From CAKZNE01 sp963976435 (GTDB lineage: Bacteria > Bacteroidota > Bacteroidia > Flavobacteriales > Schleiferiaceae), in NCBI GenBank assembly GCA_963976435.1, contig CAXBKQ010000019.1:1-64000 (forward strand): 64,000 nt of DNA, given 5' to 3'. Both the position numbers and the translations under genes were made by a program. The notes below the pieces were generated by a model. The model was given only the letters and a program-made list of their open reading frames with translations. It was not told the origin of the DNA and did no database searches. This document shows positions 44,596-53,954 of the stretch, piece by piece (position 1 is the stretch's first letter; each line of letters starts with the position of its first letter).

Positions 44596-45091
44596 GATAA
44601 GAGTAATTTTAGATGCTGAAGATGATGTTATCCGGGATATAGATATCTCTGAAAACTCAAATTTTACTGCTCTTCACGATCAAATAGTGGAAGCTTTTAA
44701 TTTTGAAAAAGGTGAGTTGGCAGCATTTTTTGCCAGCAACGACGACTGGGAACAAGGTGAAGAAATAAGTTTAATGGATTTTGGTGCCATGTCTGGATCC
44801 AAGGCCAGATTAATGTCTGATGTAATCCTAAAGGAATTTCTTAGTGAACTTGGCAGTAAAATGATTTATGTTTATGATTTACTAAATCTTTGGACCTTTT
44901 ATGTGGATTTGATAAAAACCGACATCCCCGAATCTTCAGATTCTAGAATCATTAAAATTGTGGGCGAAAGACCTGCAGAAGCACCTAGCAAATCCATGGA
45001 ATCTACCAATTTAGAGGAGGATTATGGCTTAGAAGATTTTGAAAATGATGATTTTGAAGAGGATGATCCTTATGATTTCAACCTCAACTAG
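44588..45091 (+). CDS. pRiA4b ORF-3-like domain protein
   Basis: A 167-residue protein of the plasmid pRiA4b ORF-3-like family (YRIRVILDAEDDVIRDIDI, LHDQIVEAFNF, FFASNDDWEQGEEISLMD). It has a strongly acidic C-terminal tail (~130-167, many Asp/Glu). The family name comes from a plasmid, but members are common single chromosomal genes in Bacteroidota and no transposon ends are seen here. Function unknown. Overlaps cca by 8 nt and the convergent gene by 4 nt. Confidence 0.8.
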   Translation: MYRIRVILDAEDDVIRDIDISENSNFTALHDQIVEAFNFEKGELAAFFASNDDWEQGEEISLMDFGAMSGSKARLMSDVILKEFLSELGSKMIYVYDLLNLWTFYVDLIKTDIPESSDSRIIKIVGERPAEAPSKSMESTNLEEDYGLEDFENDDFEEDDPYDFNLN

Positions 45092-45402
45092 TCTAGGATT
45101 GAAACCGAATGAACTCTAGGAACGGGAATACTCCTACCCTCTTTGAGAATTACTTTTCGATCTGAAATTGCCCAAATGGTGGTTTTCACTCTTTTTAGTC
45201 CTTCCTTATCTTCAAAAACGAGATTTACCTTTCTTTGGTGAATATTTCCAAGACTTGTAGCTCTATGCAAGGCGAACATTCTTTCTCTAATGAGATTTGG
45301 ATTGTCTAAAACTTCCCCTTTAGGAAAAAAAAGATCAGAAACTTTCTCTTTTTCAATAAGTTGTATCTGATTTAAAAGCTGCTTATCCTGGTTCATTTTC
45401 AT
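45088..45402 (-). CDS. conserved-looking hypothetical protein
   Basis: A 104-residue soluble protein with an N-terminal helical part (~1-55) and a C-terminal beta part (KVNLVFEDKEGLKRVKTTIW, RKVILKEGRSIPVPRVHSVS). No family recognised, but codon use and length fit a real gene. Divergent from an ABC ATPase gene, convergent with the ORF-3-like gene. Confidence 0.6.
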   Translation of the reverse strand: MKMNQDKQLLNQIQLIEKEKVSDLFFPKGEVLDNPNLIRERMFALHRATSLGNIHQRKVNLVFEDKEGLKRVKTTIWAISDRKVILKEGRSIPVPRVHSVSILD

Positions 45403-45499
45403 TCATCAAATTTTGCGGTTAATCCTGTATATTGTTCCCTGTTATCTCTCAAATCTAATCAATTTTGAAATAGCAAACGAACCTAAGATATTAACAAAA

Positions 45500-46399
45500 G
45501 TGGAAAAAGTACTTCAAATACAGTCACTTAGAAAGCAATTCGGGAAAATTACGGCAGTAGATTCTTTAAACTTGGAGATTCCAAAAGGGAGTGTTTACGG
45601 CATATTAGGGCCGAATGGAAGTGGTAAAACAACAAGTTTGGGAATGGTGCTCGGGGTAATTAGGGCCAGCTCAGGTTCCTATTCCTGGTTTGGCGAAGAA
45701 TTAAATTTCAATACCAAAAAAAGAATTGGAGCCATTTTAGAAACTCCAAACTTTTACCCCTACCTCTCCGCCAGAAACAATTTGAAAATTGTAGCCAAAA
45801 TTAAAGAAATCAAAAATCCAGATATTGATGGGGTACTAAAAACTGTGGACCTCTTTGAAAGAGGAAATAGCAAGTTTAAGACCTTCAGTTTAGGTATGAA
45901 ACAACGCCTAGCCATTGCTTCTGCTTTATTAAATAATCCTGAGGTTTTATTGTTGGATGAACCCACAAATGGACTAGACCCTAATGGTATTGCTCAAATA
46001 AGAGAGCTTATTAGAAGTATTGCTAAAAAGGGTATCACTGTAATAATAGCCAGCCACCTTCTTGATGAAGTAGAAAAAGTGTGTACCGATGTAGCCATAA
46101 TACGTTTTGGGAAATTACTTTTTTCGGGTAGCGTAGATGAGATGACAGGGTCTGAAGGTGTTTTGGAAATTAGTGCTAAAGACAATGAAGCTTTGAAAAA
46201 AGAACTCGAAACCTGGGGCTACTTTTCCTCCATAAAAGAAGTAAATGGCAAACTTTCTCTAGTACTATCGGAAAGTATTAGTGCTAGTGAAGTAAATCAA
46301 AAATTGGCCTCAAAATCCATTTTTATAGACCATTTGAATTTCCGTAAAAACTCCTTGGAAGAACAGTTCCTAGAATTAACAAATAAAGCTGGATCATGA
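45500..46399 (+). CDS. ABC-2 type exporter ATPase
   Basis: About 299 residues from GTG 45500 (MEKVLQIQSL); the open frame extends upstream to 45413, but those residues are not family-like. Walker A GPNGSGKTT, signature FSLGMKQRL, Walker B VLLLDEPTNGLDP and H-loop IASHL are intact. Fits the DRR/CcmA-type ATPases that partner ABC-2 permeases. Overlaps the permease gene by 4 nt. Confidence 0.9.
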   Translation: MEKVLQIQSLRKQFGKITAVDSLNLEIPKGSVYGILGPNGSGKTTSLGMVLGVIRASSGSYSWFGEELNFNTKKRIGAILETPNFYPYLSARNNLKIVAKIKEIKNPDIDGVLKTVDLFERGNSKFKTFSLGMKQRLAIASALLNNPEVLLLDEPTNGLDPNGIAQIRELIRSIAKKGITVIIASHLLDEVEKVCTDVAIIRFGKLLFSGSVDEMTGSEGVLEISAKDNEALKKELETWGYFSSIKEVNGKLSLVLSESISASEVNQKLASKSIFIDHLNFRKNSLEEQFLELTNKAGS

Positions 46400-47214
46400 A
46401 ATTATTAAAACTTGAATGGTTAAAATTCAAAGGACATACCTTTTTCCTACTAGGAACTGGCCTTTATGTTTTATGTATGGTAGGGCTGATTGTTGGAATA
46501 GGAAATATTGAACCCTTAGGCAATAGAAAGACTGGCCAAGACGGACTAATAACTCTTGGAACTTTTGGTGAAATGGGATTCTATAAAGTTCCTTATATAT
46601 GGCATAATATTACCTATATCGCCGGCTATTTTAAATTTATTCCAGCCTTTATCCTTTTGTTTTTTGTGGCCAATGAGTATAAATTTAAAACCTACAGGCA
46701 AAATCTTATTGATGGCCTTACGAAAAGCCAATTTTATAGTTCCAAATTATTATCTGTTTTATTTTTTAGTCTTTTTAGCACTTTGGTGATTGGCCTTACC
46801 GGTCTTATCGCAGCCATTATTTATAATCCCGATATGGGATTTTCAGAATTTTTTGCTGGCTCAGATTTTCTTCTAGGCTATTTTGCAGAAGTTCTTTTCC
46901 TTATCACATTTGCCGCTTTTCTTACCTTTTTAATGCGAAGCAGTACCGTGGCCATTATTATATTATTATTGTATTATTTCCTTATTGAACCATTTTTAGG
47001 ATTTGCCTTTATGGGCGATTATAAAATTTTCTTGCCTACAAGAGCATCAAGGGAATTAATAAATGAGCCATTTTCTAGAATGACCCAAATGGATTTAATA
47101 TTGGGAATAGAAACCGCTGAAAGCATTCCACTGAAGGAGTTAATCATCACTTTTAGCTACACCATTATATTTGCATTTGGAGGATATATAATCTTAAAAA
47201 AGCGAGACGCTTGA
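46396..47214 (+). CDS. ABC-2 type permease
   Basis: A 272-residue membrane protein with six predicted helices and a long extracytoplasmic loop after the first (residues ~40-78). EYKFKTYRQNLIDGLTKSQFY (~93-113) is the cytosolic segment typical of ABC-2 permeases. Partner of the ATPase at 45500-46399 (ATGA overlap). Substrate unknown; gliding-motility GldF/G-like and drug exporters look alike at this level. Confidence 0.85.
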   Translation: MKLLKLEWLKFKGHTFFLLGTGLYVLCMVGLIVGIGNIEPLGNRKTGQDGLITLGTFGEMGFYKVPYIWHNITYIAGYFKFIPAFILLFFVANEYKFKTYRQNLIDGLTKSQFYSSKLLSVLFFSLFSTLVIGLTGLIAAIIYNPDMGFSEFFAGSDFLLGYFAEVLFLITFAAFLTFLMRSSTVAIIILLLYYFLIEPFLGFAFMGDYKIFLPTRASRELINEPFSRMTQMDLILGIETAESIPLKELIITFSYTIIFAFGGYIILKKRDA

Positions 47215-48026
47215 GCAATAGACCTTTAGAAGAAAGCTGGAGAAGCAAATGGTATGATATTATTTTTGAAGCCGATACCAAAGCTGGTAAAAACTTCGAT
47301 TTAATATTATTGGTTGCCATTTTGGGTAGTCTGCTAACCATTATGTTGGAAAGTGTTCCATCTATTTCTAAAAATAATCCTTTACTTTTTAAAATATTAG
47401 AATGGTTCTTCACCATCATTTTTACTGCCGAATATGTAGTTAGACAGATGATCGTTAGAAGCAAGGTGAAATACAGTTTAAGCTTTTATGGAATCATAGA
47501 TCTCCTTTCTATCATCCCCACCTATTTGGGAATAGTATTAGGAGGTGCACAATATTTTATGGTGATCCGTAGCTTTAGGTTGATCAGAGTTTTTAGGGTT
47601 CTTAAAATGGTGCGGTTTCTTGGTGAAGCTAAAGTCTTGTCCACTGCTTTAAAAGGAAGTAGAATAAAAATTACCATCTTCTTGGTGGTTGTAATATGTG
47701 TTGTCTTTATCATGGGTACCTTAATGTATGTTGTGGAAGGACCAGAACATGGATTTACCAGCATTCCTATTAGTATTTATTGGGCCATTGTAACACTCAC
47801 CACAGTTGGCTATGGAGATGTAAGCCCAGAAACGCCATTAGGACAAATTATTGCCTCCGTAATTATGATCTTAGGTTATGCGATTATTGCCGTTCCTACT
47901 GGGATTGTTACCGCTGAAATGACCAGAGATAGAAATAATGCGGAGCGAAAAGTTTGCTCAAAATGTGGAAATCGCCATCATGTAGTAGAGGCTGAATACT
48001 GCCATAATTGCGCTGAAAAACTTTAA
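47211..48026 (+). CDS. voltage-gated-type K+ channel with C-terminal zinc ribbon
   Basis: A 271-residue six-helix channel. S4 carries regularly spaced arginines (VIRSFRLIRVFRVLKMVR, ~118-135). The pore loop is VTLTTVGYGDVSP with the K+ filter TVGYGD (~197-202). After S6, the tail ends in a zinc ribbon: cysteines 249, 252, 264 and 267 (CSKCG, CHNC). TTG start overlapping the permease stop by 4 nt; its stop shares 1 nt with miaA's ATG. Confidence 0.9.
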   Translation: MSNRPLEESWRSKWYDIIFEADTKAGKNFDLILLVAILGSLLTIMLESVPSISKNNPLLFKILEWFFTIIFTAEYVVRQMIVRSKVKYSLSFYGIIDLLSIIPTYLGIVLGGAQYFMVIRSFRLIRVFRVLKMVRFLGEAKVLSTALKGSRIKITIFLVVVICVVFIMGTLMYVVEGPEHGFTSIPISIYWAIVTLTTVGYGDVSPETPLGQIIASVIMILGYAIIAVPTGIVTAEMTRDRNNAERKVCSKCGNRHHVVEAEYCHNCAEKL

Positions 48027-48928
48027 TGAAAACGGTCATATTCATTTGCGGACCTACCGCAATCGGCAAGACTTCGGTAGCTATAGAAATTGCAAAATGG
48101 CTACAAACAGAGATTATTTCATTCGATAGCCGACAGTTTTTTAAGGAATTGAAAATTGGCGCAGCTCCACCCAATGAAAAGGACTTACAAGAAATTCCGC
48201 ATCATTTGATTGGAAACTTATCCCTTAAAGAAGATTATAGCTCAGGAAAATTTGAAAAGGAGGCCTTGCAATTAATTCAAAAACTATTTGAAACTAAAGA
48301 CCAAATTGTGCTGGTTGGTGGCAGCGGTCTGTATATGAAAGTTTTGTGTGAAGGTTTTGATGAAATGCCAGAGGTGAACCCAGAAGTAAGAGAAAATCTT
48401 CGACAGGAACTAAGGAATCAAGGTTTGGATAAGCTTCTTTTAGAATTAAAAAACTCAGATCCGATTTATTATAATGAGGTGGATAAAAAAAATCCACAAC
48501 GAATTGTTCGGGCATTAGAAATAATCAGAACCACGGCTATGCCCTTCAGCTCCTTCCGAAAAAGGAAAAAAATAAATCGCCCTTTCAATATTATTAAGAT
48601 AGGTTTGAATATGAATCGTGAAAATCTCTACCAAAGGATAAATTTACGGGTAGATAAAATGATGGAAAGTGGACTTTTGGAAGAAGTGAAAAGTCTATTG
48701 CAATATAAGGAGCACAATAGCTTTCAAACTGTTGGATACCGCGAATTCGTCCCTTTTTTCAATGATGAAATAAATTTAGACCAAGCTGTTGAAGAAGTAA
48801 AGAAAAACTCTAGAAGATATGCAAAACGACAACTTACCTGGTTTAAAAAGGATGAGGAAATAAAATGGTTCCATCCAGAAAGAATGGAGGATATTAAAAA
48901 AGAACTAGGGGAGAGTTTAAGTGAATGA
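48026..48928 (+). CDS. miaA: tRNA dimethylallyltransferase
   Basis: A 300-residue enzyme adding dimethylallyl to A37 of tRNAs reading UNN codons, using DMAPP from the mevalonate/Idi route. Walker-type loop GPTAIGKTS (8-16), ISFDSRQFFKEL (~33-44), LVGGSGLYMKVL and the C-terminal KKNSRRYAKRQLTWF are diagnostic. Starts at ATG coupled to the channel gene stop (TAATG). Confidence 0.95.
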   Translation: MKTVIFICGPTAIGKTSVAIEIAKWLQTEIISFDSRQFFKELKIGAAPPNEKDLQEIPHHLIGNLSLKEDYSSGKFEKEALQLIQKLFETKDQIVLVGGSGLYMKVLCEGFDEMPEVNPEVRENLRQELRNQGLDKLLLELKNSDPIYYNEVDKKNPQRIVRALEIIRTTAMPFSSFRKRKKINRPFNIIKIGLNMNRENLYQRINLRVDKMMESGLLEEVKSLLQYKEHNSFQTVGYREFVPFFNDEINLDQAVEEVKKNSRRYAKRQLTWFKKDEEIKWFHPERMEDIKKELGESLSE

Positions 48929-48972
48929 TAAAAACCCAAGATCAATAATTATATATTTTTAGTTTAGATTGA

Positions 48973-49989
48973 ATGAATTGGAGATTACTATTATGGCCCT
49001 TTTCCCTAATATATGGCGGTATCACCTCCATTAGAAATCTGCTGTTCAACATTGGGGTTTTAAGATCCAAAAGCTTTCCACTTCCGGTAATTTGCATTGG
49101 AAACTTAAGTACTGGGGGAACTGGTAAAACCCCCATGACGGAATATCTTTTAAAAAACATTACAAATCAAAAGGCCGCTGTAGTAAGTAGAGGCTATGGC
49201 CGAAAAACAAAGGGCCTTATTCTGGCAAACCCCAATTCTACAGTTGAGGAAATTGGCGATGAGCCCTGGCAAATATTCCATAAGTTTAAAAATCTAAAAA
49301 TGGCGCTTGCAGAAAAGCGAGTGGAAGGAATCGATGCCCTATTAAAAGCTGAAAATCTGGATTTTATTCTTTTAGACGATGCCTATCAACATCGATATGT
49401 AAAACCCTCATTCTCCATTCTTTTAAGCACATTTTCTCAGCCCTTTTATCAAGATTATATTTTGCCTAGCGGAAATTTACGGGAATCTAGAAGGGCTGTT
49501 TCGAGAGCAGATATAATCCTTTTCACAAAATGTCCAAATGACCTTGGAATTGAACAAGCTCATATTATAAAATCAAAATTCCCGGGGAAAGAAGTTTACT
49601 TCAGTGCCATAAGCTATGGAAGCCTAAAAAATCATCTGGGTAAAGGTTTCAAGGGATCGAAAAAAATATTGGCTTTGACAGGCATTGCAAAACCAAAACT
49701 ATTTATTGAACATCTTGCTATGAGCTTTGAAATTCAAAAACATCTCAAATTTCCAGATCATTACCAATTTACAGATAAAGACATCAACAGTTTTAAAAAA
49801 ATGCTTGATCAAAATCCAGAGCTACAAATTATTTGTACCGAAAAGGATTGGGTTAGGCTTCAAAATCATTGGGATGATTCACTGAAAAGTAAAATTTACC
49901 ATCTACCAATTGAACTTGAAATTCTATTTGATGAAGGTGATAAATTCCTAAACCAAATAGAAAGGCATTTAAAGACATTCAAAGCTTAG
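48973..49989 (+). CDS. lpxK: tetraacyldisaccharide 4'-kinase
   Basis: A 338-residue membrane-associated lipid A kinase. N-terminal helix (WRLLLWPFSLIYGGI), then GNLSTGGTGKTPMTEYL (Walker A, ~43-59), SRGYGRKTKG and the family segments FILLDDAYQHRYV and ASGS-equivalent LPSGNLRESRR. Transfers phosphate to the 4' position of the lipid IVA precursor. Follows miaA by 44 nt. Confidence 0.93.
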   Translation: MNWRLLLWPFSLIYGGITSIRNLLFNIGVLRSKSFPLPVICIGNLSTGGTGKTPMTEYLLKNITNQKAAVVSRGYGRKTKGLILANPNSTVEEIGDEPWQIFHKFKNLKMALAEKRVEGIDALLKAENLDFILLDDAYQHRYVKPSFSILLSTFSQPFYQDYILPSGNLRESRRAVSRADIILFTKCPNDLGIEQAHIIKSKFPGKEVYFSAISYGSLKNHLGKGFKGSKKILALTGIAKPKLFIEHLAMSFEIQKHLKFPDHYQFTDKDINSFKKMLDQNPELQIICTEKDWVRLQNHWDDSLKSKIYHLPIELEILFDEGDKFLNQIERHLKTFKA

Positions 49990-50054
49990 AATAATAAATA
50001 TTATCTGCAACTAAAAGCCTTGCTAGGGCATAGCTAATTTTGTTTCTTTGCCAA

Positions 50055-50084
50055 TTGCAATTACCCTCATCATATTTACATTTG
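50055..50084 (+). promoter_or_regulatory. complete Bacteroidota-type promoter for gatB
   Basis: TTG at 50055-50057 and TACATTTG at 50077-50084 are separated by 19 nt. This matches the flavobacterial sigma-A promoter layout TTG-N17-23-TAnnTTTG. The gatB ATG at 50101 follows 16 nt after the -7 box. It is the best-supported promoter in the window. Confidence 0.68.
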
Positions 50085-50100
50085 ATTTGTATTGGAGCTA

Positions 50101-51567
50101 ATGAAAAACAGTAATTTACAAGAAGTATTAAAAAAATACGAACCTGTTATCGGTCTGGAAATACATGTACAATTAGACACCAATAGTAAAGCCTATAGCA
50201 GCGATTCTACTCAATATGGTGCCATGCCAAACACGCAGGTAAATCCTATTTCCTTAGGACACCCAGGCACCCTACCTCGAGTAAATAAGGAAGTAATTGA
50301 ATATGCTGTAAGACTTGGCCTCGCCCTTAATTGTAATATTAGGGAAAGAAACGAATATGCTCGAAAAAATTATTTCTATGCAGATTTACCCAAGGGATAT
50401 CAAATAACTCAAGACACTACACCTATTTGTACCGGAGGTTATATTGATATTAAAGATGCAGATGGCAATCCCAAAAAAATTGGCTTAACCAGAATCCACA
50501 TGGAAGAAGATTCTGGAAAAAGCAGCCACGATATTGACCCCTTTAATACCCTTATTGATCTAAACCGTGCCGGTGTAGCCTTACTTGAAATTGTAAGTGA
50601 ACCTGAATTTAAAAACGGATTAGAAGCCTATAGCTATCTCAATGAAATGCGAAAGCTTGTTCGCTATCTAGATATTTCTGATGGAAATATGGAGGAAGGT
50701 AGCCTTCGTTGCGATGTGAATATTTCCATTAAACCTATTGGTAGGGAAAAATTTGGAACCAAGGTGGAAGTGAAAAATATGAACTCCTTTCGCAATGTTC
50801 AAAAAGCTATTGATTATGAAATAGAAAGGCAAGCATCAGTATTAGAATCTGGGGAAGAAGTATTACAGCAAACCATGACTTTTAATGCCGCAAGTGGAAA
50901 AACCATATTATTAAGAGCTAAAGAAGATGCTCATGATTATAGATATTTCCCAGAGCCAGACCTACAGCCAGTAATGGTTAGAGAGGGTTTTGTAAATACT
51001 GTAAAAACAAATTTACCGCCATTACCAAAAGAATTACATCAAAAGTATATTGATCTTGGATTAAGCGACTACGATGCTAATTTATTAATTGAAACCAAAG
51101 AAATTGCCCTTTATTTTGAAGAGCTAATTGCTCATAATCCCAATTATAAGGCAGCAGCGAATTGGATAATGGGTGTAGTAAAATCCTATTTAAATGAAAA
51201 AGCGATAAGTATAGAAGAATTTCCATTGAAGCCGATTAAAATCGCTCAGCTTATTCAATTGGTAGATGATGGAAAAGTGAGTAACTCTGCCGCCTCTGGA
51301 GATTTGTTTAAAGCATTGATAGACAATCCTAGTGAAGATGCAGAGATAATAGCCAAAAATCTAAATCTCATTCAAGAGAGTGATAGTGATGCCCTTTTAG
51401 ATTTTGTGAAACAAGCCATTGCTAAATATCCAGCTAAGGTAGAGGAGTATAAAGCTGGTAAAAAAGGACTACTCGGTTTATTTATGGGTGAAGTGATGAA
51501 ATTATCCAAAGGGAAAGCCGATCCAAAAATCACCAACAAATTAGTACAAGAAGAATTAGAAAAATAA
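50101..51567 (+). CDS. gatB: Asp-tRNA(Asn)/Glu-tRNA(Gln) amidotransferase subunit B
   Basis: A 488-residue GatCAB subunit that activates misacylated tRNA for amidation. The signature YEPVIGLEIHVQL (~13-25), KNYFYADLPKGYQIT, RIHMEEDSGK, DLNRAGVALLEIVSEPE and MEEGSLRCDVN are all present. The C-terminal helical YqeY-like tail binds tRNA. Start chosen at ATG 50101; a TTG at 50092 lies too close to the promoter. Stop is 6 nt before the next gene. Confidence 0.96.
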   Translation: MKNSNLQEVLKKYEPVIGLEIHVQLDTNSKAYSSDSTQYGAMPNTQVNPISLGHPGTLPRVNKEVIEYAVRLGLALNCNIRERNEYARKNYFYADLPKGYQITQDTTPICTGGYIDIKDADGNPKKIGLTRIHMEEDSGKSSHDIDPFNTLIDLNRAGVALLEIVSEPEFKNGLEAYSYLNEMRKLVRYLDISDGNMEEGSLRCDVNISIKPIGREKFGTKVEVKNMNSFRNVQKAIDYEIERQASVLESGEEVLQQTMTFNAASGKTILLRAKEDAHDYRYFPEPDLQPVMVREGFVNTVKTNLPPLPKELHQKYIDLGLSDYDANLLIETKEIALYFEELIAHNPNYKAAANWIMGVVKSYLNEKAISIEEFPLKPIKIAQLIQLVDDGKVSNSAASGDLFKALIDNPSEDAEIIAKNLNLIQESDSDALLDFVKQAIAKYPAKVEEYKAGKKGLLGLFMGEVMKLSKGKADPKITNKLVQEELEK

Positions 51568-51573
51568 AATATT

Positions 51574-52776
51574 ATGAGAATTTTAAAATATGTTGTATTG
51601 CTTTCTGGGATTGCATTTTTCCTCAATTCCTGTGATAGTGAATCCCCAAATCAAATCAATTTATCTGGTACTATCACCAGTGATGAAGGTCCCTTGATTT
51701 TATCTTATGTAGATGCACAGAAAAGATCCCCAATTCCTTTGGATACTATGGAATTAACGGATGGGAAATTTAGCTTTTCCTGGAGTTCTGATAGTGTGAA
51801 TTTTTATACCATTAATACTTCCAAAAACTATTATATCCCTCTTTTAATAGAAAGTGGAGAATCTGTTCAACTAGACATAAGCGGCCAGGATGTGGACCGC
51901 AAATACACAGTGGATGGAAGTCCGGGGAGTAAGAGAATATTGGACATTAACGAGGTGAGCCTATATGCTTTAGAGAGGGTGGATAGTTTAGATCAAATTG
52001 CGAATCAATTTAGAGATAGCGCCAATTATGGTCAGGTTAAGCAAGCCTTGGATATAACCTTTCAGAAAATCCTAGACCAAGCCTCCAATGGAATGAAAAA
52101 ATTTATTGATGATGATCCTGGAAACCTTACCAACCTTCTGATCTTTTCTCAAAAAATTGGTCGTCAAGAATTAGTTTCTCCTATCAATGATTTTGATTAT
52201 TATGAAAAGGTGGCCGAGGCTTTTAAAACCAAATACCCCAACAATCAACATACAAATTTCTTTGCCAAGGCAATGGAACAAAACCGTGTACAGGCGGAAG
52301 AAATGAAGATAAAAAGAGAAGCACAATCCAAGCTTGTTCCTGGTGCTGAAGTGCCTGAGATTAGTCTTCCTTCACCAGATGGTGATTTTAAAAACCTTTC
52401 GGATCTTAAAGGAAAAATAGTGCTAGTAGACTTTTGGGCAGCCTGGTGTGGACCTTGTAGGGCAGAAAACCCCAATTTATTGAGAATGTACAATGAATAT
52501 AAGAGCAAGGGTTTTGAAGTTTTTAGTGTGTCCTTAGATGGTTTAGCACAGCAACCTGATCCAAAATCAGATTGGACCACAGCCATAGAAAAGGATGGTT
52601 TAATTTGGGAAAATCATGTTAGCGACCTATTGGGTCGGAACAGCACCGTTTCCAGACGTTTTGGATTAATGAATATCCCCTATACCATTTTAGTGGATAG
52701 AGAAGGGAAAATTATTCAAACCAATTTAAGGGGACCTGCCTTGGAAGCCAAATTAAAAGAGGTTTTGGGTAGCTAA
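51574..52776 (+). CDS. thioredoxin-like lipoprotein (DUF4369 + TlpA type)
   Basis: A 400-residue predicted lipoprotein (FLNSC, Cys20). An N-terminal beta domain of the DUF4369 kind (~25-110: LSGTITSDEGPLILSYVD) and a helical linker lead to a C-terminal AhpC/TlpA thioredoxin domain (~255-400). That domain has the redox motif WCGPC (WAAWCGPCRAEN, ~287-298) and a cis-Pro IPYTILVD. Probable periplasmic disulfide reductase. Co-transcribed with gatB and followed by a terminator. Confidence 0.9.
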   Translation: MRILKYVVLLSGIAFFLNSCDSESPNQINLSGTITSDEGPLILSYVDAQKRSPIPLDTMELTDGKFSFSWSSDSVNFYTINTSKNYYIPLLIESGESVQLDISGQDVDRKYTVDGSPGSKRILDINEVSLYALERVDSLDQIANQFRDSANYGQVKQALDITFQKILDQASNGMKKFIDDDPGNLTNLLIFSQKIGRQELVSPINDFDYYEKVAEAFKTKYPNNQHTNFFAKAMEQNRVQAEEMKIKREAQSKLVPGAEVPEISLPSPDGDFKNLSDLKGKIVLVDFWAAWCGPCRAENPNLLRMYNEYKSKGFEVFSVSLDGLAQQPDPKSDWTTAIEKDGLIWENHVSDLLGRNSTVSRRFGLMNIPYTILVDREGKIIQTNLRGPALEAKLKEVLGS

Positions 52777-52801
52777 TTTTAAAATATTATAAAATTAATA
52801 G

Positions 52802-52838
52802 GCCAAGCTTTTAACTAAAAGGCTTGGCTTTTTTTTAG
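52802..52838 (+). terminator. rho-independent terminator after the thioredoxin-like gene
   Basis: GCCAAGC (52802-52808) pairs with GGCTTGGC (52821-52828); TTTT/AAAA inside extends the stem, and a run of T follows. It lies 26 nt after the stop of the thioredoxin-like gene and may partly serve the convergent gap gene. Confidence 0.75.
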
Positions 52839-53827
52839 TCTAGCTTTCGGATTAAATCCACTAATCTATGGCTATAACCCATTTCATTATCATACCAACC
52901 TACCACTTTCACCATTTTACCTAGCACGGATGTTAATCCTTCATCAAATAGGCAAGAATAGGGGCTGCCAATAATATCCCTAGATACAATCGGGTCTGAA
53001 TTATAGCCCAAATAACCTTTTAATCTAGAGTTTTTAGAAGCATCCAAAAAAGCCTTATTTACCTCCTCCTCACTTGCAATTCGTTTTACGGTAAAGGTTA
53101 TGTCTGTAAGACTACCATCTGGCACTGGAACCCGAATTCCGGCTCCACCAATTTTTCCTTCTAAATCTTTAAAAACTTTGGTTATCGCCTTAGCAGCACC
53201 TGTAGTTGTAGGCACAATACTTTCAGCAGCTGCTCTTCCTCTTCTAAAGTCCTTATGAGGTCCATCTTGCAATTGTTGATCGGTAGTATAACTGTGGATT
53301 GTGGTAATATAAGCATGTTCAATTCCGCATAAGTCTTGAATAACCTTTAGCAAAGGTGCTGCAGAATTGGTGGTACAGGAGGCATTGGAAAGAATCAGAT
53401 CCTCAGGACTGATATCATCATCATTAATTCCCATAATAATGGTTTTAATATCATCTTCAGGAGGAACAGTGAGGATTACTTTGCCTGCGTTTTTTAGATG
53501 AGGGGCAAGGCTTTCTTGATTTTTAAATTTTCCACTAGCCTCAATAATTATATCAATATTCAGATCCATCCAGGGTATGAGGGAGGGTTCTTTTTCATGA
53601 AAAACTGCAACATCTTTATTGGCAATTTTTATAAATTCTCCCATGGCTTTAACTTCAAAAGGAAATTTACCATGGGTACTATCATATTTTAAAAGGTGAG
53701 CCAAATTATCTGTAGATGCAGGGTCATTTATGGCTATCAATTCCAAATCATCCGTTTGGGCAACTAGCCTGCAAAGTGACCGACCTATCCTTCCAAAACC
53801 ATTGATGGCTATTCTCTTTTTTACCAT
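52835..53827 (-). CDS. gap: glyceraldehyde-3-phosphate dehydrogenase, type I
   Basis: A 330-residue glycolytic dehydrogenase. NGFGRIGRSLCRL (~9-21) is the NAD-binding loop, INDPAS (~35-40) follows, and the catalytic Cys lies in SNASCTTNSAAPLL (~146-159) with the partner His in TTIHSYT. C-terminal VGWYDNEMGYSHRLVDL is standard. Monocistronic. Whether it works in glycolysis or gluconeogenesis depends on other copies not in this window. Confidence 0.95.
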   Translation of the reverse strand: MVKKRIAINGFGRIGRSLCRLVAQTDDLELIAINDPASTDNLAHLLKYDSTHGKFPFEVKAMGEFIKIANKDVAVFHEKEPSLIPWMDLNIDIIIEASGKFKNQESLAPHLKNAGKVILTVPPEDDIKTIIMGINDDDISPEDLILSNASCTTNSAAPLLKVIQDLCGIEHAYITTIHSYTTDQQLQDGPHKDFRRGRAAAESIVPTTTGAAKAITKVFKDLEGKIGGAGIRVPVPDGSLTDITFTVKRIASEEEVNKAFLDASKNSRLKGYLGYNSDPIVSRDIIGSPYSCLFDEGLTSVLGKMVKVVGWYDNEMGYSHRLVDLIRKLD

Positions 53828-53954
53828 AAGGCGAAGTTAGAAAAGTGAATCCAACAAAAAGACATCCTATTTCAATAAAATAAGGGAACCAGTTTTATTT
53901 GCTATTCCTTTCCTTGGAGCTGGAAATAAAATAATTAGTTTAATTTAAGGACTT

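Noticed and set aside
44588..45091. Transposon passenger gene suggesting a mobile element
   Set aside because: The pRiA4b/IS1096-type family name is historical; no inverted terminal repeats, transposase or target duplications are visible nearby.
45413..45499. 29-residue extension of the ABC-2 ATPase
   Set aside because: Hydrophobic and unlike the family; the usual start is just before the first beta strand.
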